Below, piece by piece: positions 20,908 through 28,237 of a stretch of DNA of 28,237 nucleotides. The DNA lies in NCBI GenBank assembly GCA_001970855.1, contig LSSN01005844.1:1-28237 (forward strand), in the 5' to 3' direction. Position numbers and translations under genes: made by a program. This stretch comes from Smittium culicis (lineage: Eukaryota > Kickxellomycota > Harpellomycetes > Harpellales > Legeriomycetaceae). The notes below the pieces were generated by a model. It was not told the DNA's origin, made no database searches, and worked only from the letters and a program-made list of their open reading frames with translations. Within the stretch, counting starts at the first letter, position 1. Every line of letters starts with the position of its first letter.

Positions 20908-23062
20908 TTATTCTAGGAGTTCTGATAGTTTTTTGGCAAAGATAAGGTCGGTGGAATTCTTGACAGTGTTCAAGACGTTATCGACATTTGATTTAGTGGT
21001 TAGTGGAGCACCGATGGCAACGCGAATGGCGCTAACGTTGTTAACAATAGTAGGGGTAACAAAGATTTCGTTCTTTTCAAGGATATATTTGTGTAAAAGG
21101 CTGTTGACAAGAGTATGAAGTTTGTCCAAGTTTTGAATTTCGTCGATGTTTTGTATTTCAGGGTAGAAATTGGCAGCGATAGATTCCTTGCTGATATAGA
21201 AAACGACTAATGAAAAGTGAACTGGGTAAAGAACCTTGAATCTTGAATCCTGTCTTAAGTTTGATTCGAGATATTTGGCAAATCCGATATGCTTTCTGAT
21301 GTGTGAGCGGATGTTTTTTGCACCATATGTTCTAAGAACAAACCACAATTTGAGCGATCTAAAACGACGGCCAAGAGGTAACTGCCAGTCTTTGTAGTCT
21401 TGAACAAGGCCTGAATCAGTAGCATTATTTTTGTAGTAATCACGATGAATGGAAAGAGCTGATTTAACGTAGTAAGAGTTTTTGAACCAAAGTGCTGATA
21501 AATCAAAGTTTACAAGCATCCATTTGTGTGGATTGAAATTAAATGAGTCAGAGCGATTCATACCACTAGCTAATTCGCGCAATTCTTCACAAATTAGGCC
21601 TGCACCAGCGTATGCGGCATCCAAATGGAACCACAAATCATTTTCTTCAGCTAAAATAACAGTTAATAAGTCATGGTTGTTATTTAATAAAATAAAAAAT
21701 ATTTAAATTTTAATAAATATAAAAAAAAATTTGCTGGGAAGCACGAGCTAATAAAAAAAATACAGGGTGGCGATTTGTTCACTTACTTACATCGGCAATC
21801 CCGTTAAAATCGTCAATTGCGCAAATGGCAGTAGTACCGAAAGTACCGGTTATAAAGAATGGAACGAGATCAGCATCGAAGCATTCTTTGACAGCAGTCT
21901 CTATCAAGCTTTTTGTTATGGAACCATCACTGCCAGTAGTAATTCCCTTATATTTACAGCCGACGATCATAGTAGCTTTTTCTAAGCTAGAATGGGTTTG
22001 TGACGAACCTATAGCGATGAGTTTTGACAAGAAAGTGTCGAGTTCAAGTTGAGAGTAACCTGGGTTTGCGTTTTTGAATTTGTCAGTGGCTTTCTTTCTG
22101 GCAGCAATCAATGAGACTGTGATAGCTTCACTGGCTGATCCTTGTATGACGCCACCACCGGTAGAAGGCTTTCCGTCAGTGCGGTTAAAAAGGTATGAAT
22201 CGTCTAAACCAATAAGCTTAGCCAGCCAATCGAGGGTAATAGACTCCAACTCTGTCATGGCGGGGCCATTTATCCACTAAAATTGAATGACATATATTGA
22301 TTTCAATAAAGTCTAAATTAAACAAGTACATAAATTAAATAAGTATAAGTTACAGAAAAGCCGATTCCGTTGAACATGCTGCTGTACATATCACCCAGAA
22401 TACCAGGGTAGCTCGAACTTGCAGGGAAATAGCCAAAGAAATTTCCTATAAAGATAAAAAATTATTTTCATAAATAAAGGCTTACAGTGAAGAAGTCTGA
22501 ATAATAAGACTAATGCAAATAAAAAAAAACCTGATTGAAAATGAGTTACGCCGGGCCTGATTTTAGAATCGACATCGGCCTTGATGACCTCAAAGCTTTC
22601 AGGTTCTATTAAACGATGTTATTATAAAAAGGATGTAATATATACGAAAATAGATAGATTTAGGAGTATATAAAAAAAGTCTGTATAGATCAATTACCTT
22701 CAGGGGCATTTTCAGGAATAATTTCGCGCAAATAGTTTGGCTTAACTTCAGATAATGCTATAATAAAAATGAAAAATTTAGATTGTAATAATATAAAGAA
22801 ATTAAAAAATGATTGAAAAGCACGTTTGAAATATAAATCCACGCATGACGCGAATTGGTAAAAAGGTGTAATGCAAAGCGAAAGTTTGCGGTATATGTAT
22901 TAAGTTTTAGTGAATGTAAGTTTAGTTAAGCGTTTGGTATATACGTTTGAGCTGCTCGATGTTATCGTAGTAGTCGGCTATTGTGTCGATAAGCTCCTTT
23001 CCGACTCTTCTGAACTCTTCAGATGTCATTCCGAGGGGTGGGAAGTTAGCTTGATTATCCAT
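20908..23062 (-). CDS. Aromatic-L-amino-acid decarboxylase (PLP group II), six exons
   Basis: The exons, in order, are 23062-22945, 22757-22698, 22605-22531, 22445-22354, 22276-21787 and 21650-20908. They splice into 1578 nt (525 aa). All introns are GT...AG, and each junction restores family sequence (for example NIEQLKPLSEVKPNYLRE). The enzyme decarboxylates an aromatic amino acid (tyrosine, DOPA or tryptophan type) to the amine, probably in the cytosol. Visible features are His210 stacking on PLP (SQTHSS), Asp289 in DAAYAG, the Schiff-base Lys321 in NPHKW, and Tyr350 in the catalytic loop before DSGL. That tyrosine argues for a decarboxylase over an aldehyde synthase. The ATG at 23062 is preceded by an in-frame TAG six codons upstream. 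Gly85 follows THFQS where relatives usually have Pro, and Phe82 replaces the usual Trp. The exact substrate is unknown. Confidence 0.93.
21651..21786 (-). other. Decarboxylase intron 5 (136 bp) with tandem donor
   Basis: The donor region reads GTAAGTAAGT, offering two GT sites 4 nt apart. Only the second keeps the frame (ADV-T-EENDLWFHLDAAYAG). The acceptor is ATTTTAG. Use of the first donor would shift the frame just before the PLP-binding half. Confidence 0.85.
22277..22353 (-). other. Decarboxylase intron 4 (77 bp)
   Basis: Donor GTAACT, acceptor ATTTTAG, phase 0. It joins GIGFS to WINGPAMTELE, matching the conserved S-W-x-x-x-P-A-x-T-E-L-E block of the family. Confidence 0.88.
22446..22530 (-). 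other. Decarboxylase intron 3 (85 bp)
   Basis: The exon ends CAG and the intron starts GTTTTT, an atypical donor followed by a T run. The acceptor is CTTTATAG. It is phase 1 and yields Gly85 in FQSGNFFGYF. The weak donor makes this the least certain junction, although the flanking protein is collinear with the family. Confidence 0.75.
22606..22697 (-). other. Decarboxylase intron 2 (92 bp)
   Basis: Donor GTAATT, acceptor TTAATAG, phase 1. Splicing gives NAPEEPESFEVIKAD, the expected family sequence. Confidence 0.85.
22758..22944 (-). other. Decarboxylase intron 1 (187 bp)
   Basis: Donor GTATAT, acceptor ATTATAG, phase 1. Splicing joins C to CA, giving Pro40 in QLKPLSE. It is the longest of the five introns. 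Confidence 0.85.
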
Positions 23063-23172
23063 ATCTAATATGTTGTGTTTCTAAAAAGTTTCTTGCTAGA
23101 TGAATTATGGGGTGGTAGATGTTTAGATCTCGACTTTAAAAATAAAAAAGCTGATTAAAATATCAATATAAT

Positions 23173-23265
23173 TTAGCGCTGACGTTTTGCTTTAAATACA
23201 AAAAATCTTTTTGGTGAGTCTTTATGGGCACAATGGCTATTCTTCGCAGCAGGTCTAAGCTTCAT
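23173..23265 (-). CDS. Possible 30-aa upstream ORF of the decarboxylase gene
   Basis: ATG at 23265 to TAA at 23173-23175 encodes a basic 30-residue peptide (MKLRPAAKNSHCAHKDSPKR and onward). It lies on the same strand, about 110 bp before the decarboxylase start, in DNA that is GC-richer than its surroundings. If the transcript starts this far up it would be an upstream ORF; otherwise it is chance or debris. No homology is recognised. Confidence 0.2.
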   Translation of the reverse strand: MKLRPAAKNSHCAHKDSPKRFFVFKAKRQR

Positions 23266-26200
23266 AATTTTCAGGGGTAGATAAACGCTTTCTTTTTAAC
23301 CAGATACGTATTTTTGTTTTAAAAAAGCATTTCAGCAAAATGCTACTATATTGGTCTCATCATCGCTTAAATCAAACAAATCATTAACACTGCTAATAGA
23401 TGAACTCGCTAATACTGCTAAAACGGATGAATATTTTTCTATCTTCTTTTGTAGGAAATGTTAGACAGGTGAATTGTTTTCAGTACACAAACGATTCTCA
23501 TTTGCCTAACAAATGATCAGACTCTGCTCAGATAGTAATATAACATAACATAACACAAAATAAAACAGCTCTTTTCTTTTTCTGCAAATCAGCAAGTCAG
23601 TTAATGAATAAATATCGAATCAAGGCCAAGAAATTAAAGTAGGTTAAACAGTCCCCACTTGCATATCATCTAACTAAGCTTGCTGGTAAAATGGCTCAGG
23701 TTTGGTAAATTTTCAATAAGCTCTAAATTCCCTTTTTATTTTTGTTCTTCTGCAAAAAGCTTTAACTACTGTTTTGTAATCAGAACTTTATCTGATCTAA
23801 ACTTTACTAATTATCGCACTCTAAACGCAATCGGAACAAAAAGCCGTTTACTTATTTTCTTAAGGATATATCAGTCACATTCAATTATAATTTAGAAATA
23901 TCTGATAAGTATTAAATAAGATAAAAAAATTTTACACACAAAGATCTTTTTCAGCTTCGCTGTTTTACAATAATTACTAAAAAAAACATCGCATAATATT
24001 CCACGTGCCAATTTAATTCGATATAAACTATCACAAAAACATCTATAACATCAAAAGGAACACCTACCAAATGCTTTTTTAAAATATATAAGCTAAATTA
24101 TGTATCTTGAACCATATCATTTATTCCTCTTAGCTCAAAAAACAGTATAATTTATTTTAATCCGCAAAACTATACTATTAATTACCAAATACTTTTTATT
24201 AATTCACAATATCCATCCAAGTCTATAAAAACCGAGATACCCGCATTAGTAAAAAAAAAAGCGGAATATGAACATACGATAATTCTCGAAAAATACTTTA
24301 ATACAACTATTCAAAAAAATTCAAAAAAAAAAAACTGATCAAAAAATTAAGCTATTATAACCACTTATTAATTGCAATAATGTATTCGAATTAAAAAAAA
24401 TACTTATAACCTGTTGAAATTTTTGGTTTATTTAAATCTGCACTTTATTTAAGCATTAGTTATTTTTTGTTGTTTGAAAAAAAATATAGTATTATAATTA
24501 GAGTAAAGTAAAATTGATAGTATGTTTTCGCTAGTCGAAAACATAATAAATAAAAGTTTAAAACATAAAAGAAGCGTGAGAATAATTAGATATATAAATA
24601 CGTTACGAATATTAAAGCTAAAAATAAACAGACAATACATTCGCTTACTTAACTTTATCGTCATAATTCATTGTTGCACAGAAAACACAACAAAATCCGC
24701 AGTCATAAAATATTACTTTTCATGAAATTAATTTTTAATACACAATTTCTTCAAGAAAGCAAAAGTACATTGTATCAACTATTTATTATCCATCTCCCAT
24801 CAAACATTCTTTAGAAAAGTGAATTAATTTGATTTTCTAGTAATTTATAAGTTTAATAATATGTATTATATACAAAAAGTAAATTTATTGTGATTGGATG
24901 CATGTAATTGTACAATGATTATAAGATCTCCAACATAACTTTGACAGATTAGGCTCAATTCCCCCGCCCACATTACCCTAAACTATACTAAGAAATATTG
25001 AAAAAACTGTTCAAAAGAGCTAAAATGTGAAAAGCTATCTTTGCAGATCCATGTTTATTTTTAGAGGCAACTGATATGCTATGAAAAATACATACCCCTA
25101 AATTAAAAATAAAATCTTGGCTGAAAAAAGCTAAGGCTATTTTGGGAAAAAAAAGACTTCTTACAATAAAATCGCAAATATTATAACACAAGTAAATAAT
25201 GTACACCTAGTTCTAAATATGAATGATTAAATAATCATTTTAACAACAAAATAATGAAAAATATCGAATAATCTGTTCAAAACCGGTTTAAAAATGACAA
25301 AGTCAGTACAAACTAGATTTAGCCGTAGAGGAATATTTTACATATTTATCAACTATGCGTTGCTGTTACCTAATTTCAATTTAACCTTGGACTAAATAAA
25401 TAGTTCTAAACTAAGTAATATGAAACAAACCAACCTTTTACGTTTATTGAAACATTTTTCAACTGATGTTACGAAAAATTTCAGAGAAAAATAAAATTAC
25501 ACTAAAAACCCTGATTTTAAAATAGGCGATTTAGTTCATAGCTTTGATAGAATTTATCGATTATTCATGACTCGATAAGCGAAAAATACACAATTAAGAA
25601 ATATAACATCATGGTGCAAAACTAGACAGAAGACCTATATCTTTTCATTAAACAAAAAAAATCTTGTTTATGGAAAATAGTTATAGACTAAATAACTAAG
25701 ACATAACCAAGTTGAGGGCTTGTGGATTAATTAGTTATAAATAAAAAAACATCAATTTATAGTAATTCAAAAGGTATGATCACTCCAATATTTGCGAAAA
25801 TAAACAAATATTTTTGTAATTAAATTACAATAGAATTTAGAATAATAAAATTAGATAGATAAAATAAAGAAATGTATAAAAATTAAATATTCCAAGAGTT
25901 TTTAAGCACCCTAAATTAAAATAAAGCTTGGTCCAAAAACTCGTGATGTTATACTAGGTATACAGAAATTATATTTTGGGGCCTAGAAATTAGTTTAATA
26001 TTCAATAAAATTTATCGATTTTATGCTGTCTATTTTCTTGATGTTTATCCTCAAAAATAGCAACGTAGATTAGAAAAGTGAATAAAGTATTACCTGTGAT
26101 GAATTTCTCCTTATTTTTGTAACTAATTAACTTCAGGAGGCGAGAGGAAATTAATCAATTTAAGAATGTATTCTCTTAAAAAAATTTATTACCCTTTTAT

Positions 26201-26275
26201 TTATTTGTAGAATATAAGAAAAATTTAATATAGACCCTATAATATTAATACTACTACGCTTTTGAACGATATTAT

Positions 26276-26286
26276 CCCATCTCGAT
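26276..26286. repeat. Target-site duplication, left copy (11 bp)
   Basis: CCCATCTCGAT recurs exactly at 26446-26456. The pair brackets the 159-bp element with the T-run directly inside this copy, the layout expected for target-primed retroposon insertion. Confidence 0.7.
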
Positions 26287-26445
26287 GTTTTTTTTTTTTT
26301 AGTTAGGAAATTTATTCAATATTTTAATAATACTTTAAAAAATTAATATAATAAAATTGTAAATAAATAAAAAATATTTTATTTTTCATCCGATTCCCCT
26401 CTGCTGCTCTAGCAGCTCCGTACCCACTGGGCATTGATTCAAGGG
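26287..26445 (-). mobile_element. Probable SINE with A13 tail and 11-bp target-site duplications
   Basis: Read on the minus strand, the element starts with a GC-rich head of about 60 bp (from 26445) and ends in an AT-rich body and A13 (T13 at 26288-26300). It is bracketed by perfect CCCATCTCGAT repeats (plus-strand spelling). The head contains CCCAGTGGGTACGGAGC, which resembles a tRNA D-arm/box A region (GCTCAGTTGGTTAGAGC type), so a tRNA-derived, polymerase III SINE is plausible. A box B is not convincing. A 6-bp hairpin (26403-26416) in the head has a related copy at 15855-15868. A 5'-truncated LINE tail is the alternative. Mobilisation would need a LINE machinery such as the family of the remnant at 6975-7590, which is an inference. 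Confidence 0.6.
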
Positions 26446-26456
26446 CCCATCTCGAT
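26446..26456. repeat. Target-site duplication, right copy (11 bp)
   Basis: This is the exact repeat of 26276-26286, directly abutting the 5' head of the putative SINE. Its GC content makes a chance match over this distance unlikely in such AT-rich DNA. Confidence 0.7.
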
Positions 26457-28237
26457 TTTATTAATAAAAAATCATTGCGTATTCGTGTTTAGTATAAAGT
26501 ACTGCCTTTCAACAATGAATTTCTATTAGTTGGTTATTTTAATAATAAGCTTTTTTATTTTATAGCCAGTATGCCGATTTTTCAATAAAACATCTACAAG
26601 ATATAGCAAACAGTGTTTACTGATAAAAAAAATTTTTTTGATCGACTATTAGCAAAATAAACAATATACGATTATTATTATTTATCAATTAGCGTATTCT
26701 TCATTTTAATCTTTCGATCTTTTCTTCTGTAATGCTAATAAATTTATATCGATACCTTTTATTTAGTATTTCCTTGTTCCTAAAATAAAAAATAAAAATT
26801 TTTATTAATACTGTTATATTTAACCGTATGGTTAATCAAACAAATTAGCTGAATTCTGAGCATATAATCAAAAACTTCAGCAAAAAAAAAAAAACAACTA
26901 TCAAAGCTAAATATGGTCCCTGCGTATATACCACATAAAAATTATGAATACACTTTTCACTTGGTTATAAATATTTTAAAAAAAAAGTAATCAATTTAGA
27001 ATTTGGGTATACGTGTCGATGAGTTTTAATTATTAAGGGAGGGGGGTTCGGAGCTTTTGATACTCTCTATGTCAACTGCAACTCATATTTATTAGTTATA
27101 ACTGTCTGAGTCAAAAATAAATATTTTGTGTTTTTTTTTTTATAAAAAAATTATATTACCAATATAATAAAATAATAAAGTGTAAAAAAAGTGAATAAAA
27201 TAATGGATTTTTTTTTTAAAATTTTTGCTATCTATTTATGGACTGTCATTTAAGAAAATCCAGTATATCGTCTTGTTTATAGTTCTATTGAAATAAAAAT
27301 TCTTTTTTCTCTGCTATCACGGTTATTACTGGAAAAAAAAAGATTTTATTAACTTTATATTGTGTGCTTAGATGAGGTTATAAAGTAATTCAGATCTCGC
27401 TAATTTATGCTTTTTTTATTTGTGGTAAATATCTTCAATCTAAATAGCTTTAATAAATCCAATGTGATCTAACTGAATAAGTAGAAAAAAGAAAAGAGAA
27501 TAATTCTATATTAAACCCATCGTGAATTAAAAAGAGAAAATATTTGTAATTTTTAGTGTATATTTAATGCAGGTCACAAACTCCTTCCAAATGCAAACGT
27601 AAAAAATATTTACACTTGGATTTTTCTTTTAAATCAACATTTTTTTATAAAATTATCAAGTTAAGTAAAAGGATTGATACATTTTCGCTGAGAAAAAAAT
27701 TTTATACTGGATTAGTTTCAAGAGAGTATATTGTTTACATCATGAGATGAGTGGTATTATACTATTCTTGGCCCAAAAAGCTTTTTTTTTTCTTTATAAT
27801 GATATCGGTGGGTTTTAGAATTCTTTAAAAAATTTTATGGCGATAAGATTTGTTTATTATTAAATGCTTAGGCTATTTTTAGTAGATAATGTGGCTAAAT
27901 GTTTACTATAATTATCTTTGTAGAAAGATATCTTATTTTTTGATATTGGATTCATCAATTGAAAGTTAAAAAATTAAAACAATGTCTATAGCCAATAATT
28001 TAAGAAAATAGATGCGAATGAGGGAGTGCGATTAAATTGAGTAATACTTGATTAAAGAAACGATTGGATGTTTTTCAAACGCGTTTAATGGCTGATTTTT
28101 ATTAATTTCTTTAGTAGTAGGTGATTCTGATCGGCAATACTATCCAATAATATTTCTGATTAGTAGTTTGGTAAGAGTTTTTCATTATTATTGATGCTTG
28201 GAAATTTGTGTAGGAATAAACTTAGACAGGGATATGA
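26457..28237. other. AT-rich region to the window end, no gene recognised
   Basis: About 1.8 kb of AT-rich sequence with no coding frame of note. A short G-rich string (GGGAGGGGGG) occurs near 27038-27047. No RNA gene or mobile element could be recognised. Confidence 0.65.

Larger units (their letters stand above)
23063..26286. other. Intergenic region upstream of the decarboxylase gene
   Basis: About 3.2 kb with no supportable long gene. The first 200 bp should hold the decarboxylase 5' UTR and promoter. A short minus-strand ORF (23173-23265) lies there. Short ATAAC repeats occur near 23538-23556. Reading frames at 23680-23895, 24449-24725 and 24988-25206 are Phe/Ile/Lys-rich, show no motif, and are best treated as chance. 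Confidence 0.65.

Noticed and set aside
17385..22280. Plus-strand open frames across the ankyrin and decarboxylase genes
   Set aside because: They are antisense shadows of the minus-strand coding regions.
23680..25206. Several 66-72 codon open frames as small genes
   Set aside because: They show only AT-driven composition, with no motif, context or paralog support.

Overview
The window is eukaryotic and very AT-rich. The rightmost gene (20908-23062) is a six-exon aromatic-L-amino-acid decarboxylase gene with five short GT...AG introns, which rules out a prokaryote. Intergenic DNA is visibly more AT-rich than the genes, with many A/T homopolymers. The F-box plus ankyrin gene family, short introns and a non-LTR retroelement remnant best fit an early-diverging fungus. 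A Harpellales/Kickxellomycotina-type genome is my guess from memory of similar proteins; it is not proven here.

Layout. 1-156 is a perfect (AGTTAT)26 microsatellite at the window edge. 248-2845 (minus) is F-box/ankyrin paralog A, open across its length except for one in-frame TGA. 2846-12303 is a long AT-rich gene desert holding a decayed LINE reverse-transcriptase fragment (about 6975-7590, minus) and a C13 tract. 12304-15043 (minus) is paralog B, broken by one +1 frameshift at an A8 run. 15044-17074 is intergenic and contains a GC-rich island (15848-16400) that looks like mobile-element debris with three successive hairpins. 17075-19918 (minus) is paralog C, broken by one stop and two compensating frameshifts. 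20908-23062 (minus) is the intact decarboxylase gene. 23063-28237 has no recognisable protein gene but contains a probable 159-bp SINE (26287-26445) with an A13 tail and an 11-bp target-site duplication.

How the parts relate. The three large minus-strand genes are tandem paralogs. They share an F-box-like N-terminus, an unnamed middle region with YGW and SAH blocks, and a degenerate ankyrin C-terminus. This suits substrate adaptors of SCF-type ubiquitin ligases, but that role is inferred from domain order only. All three copies carry coding lesions while the adjacent decarboxylase is clean, so decay of an expanded family is more likely than general sequence error. The decarboxylase is functionally unrelated; it keeps the PLP lysine and the loop tyrosine and should be a true amine-forming decarboxylase.
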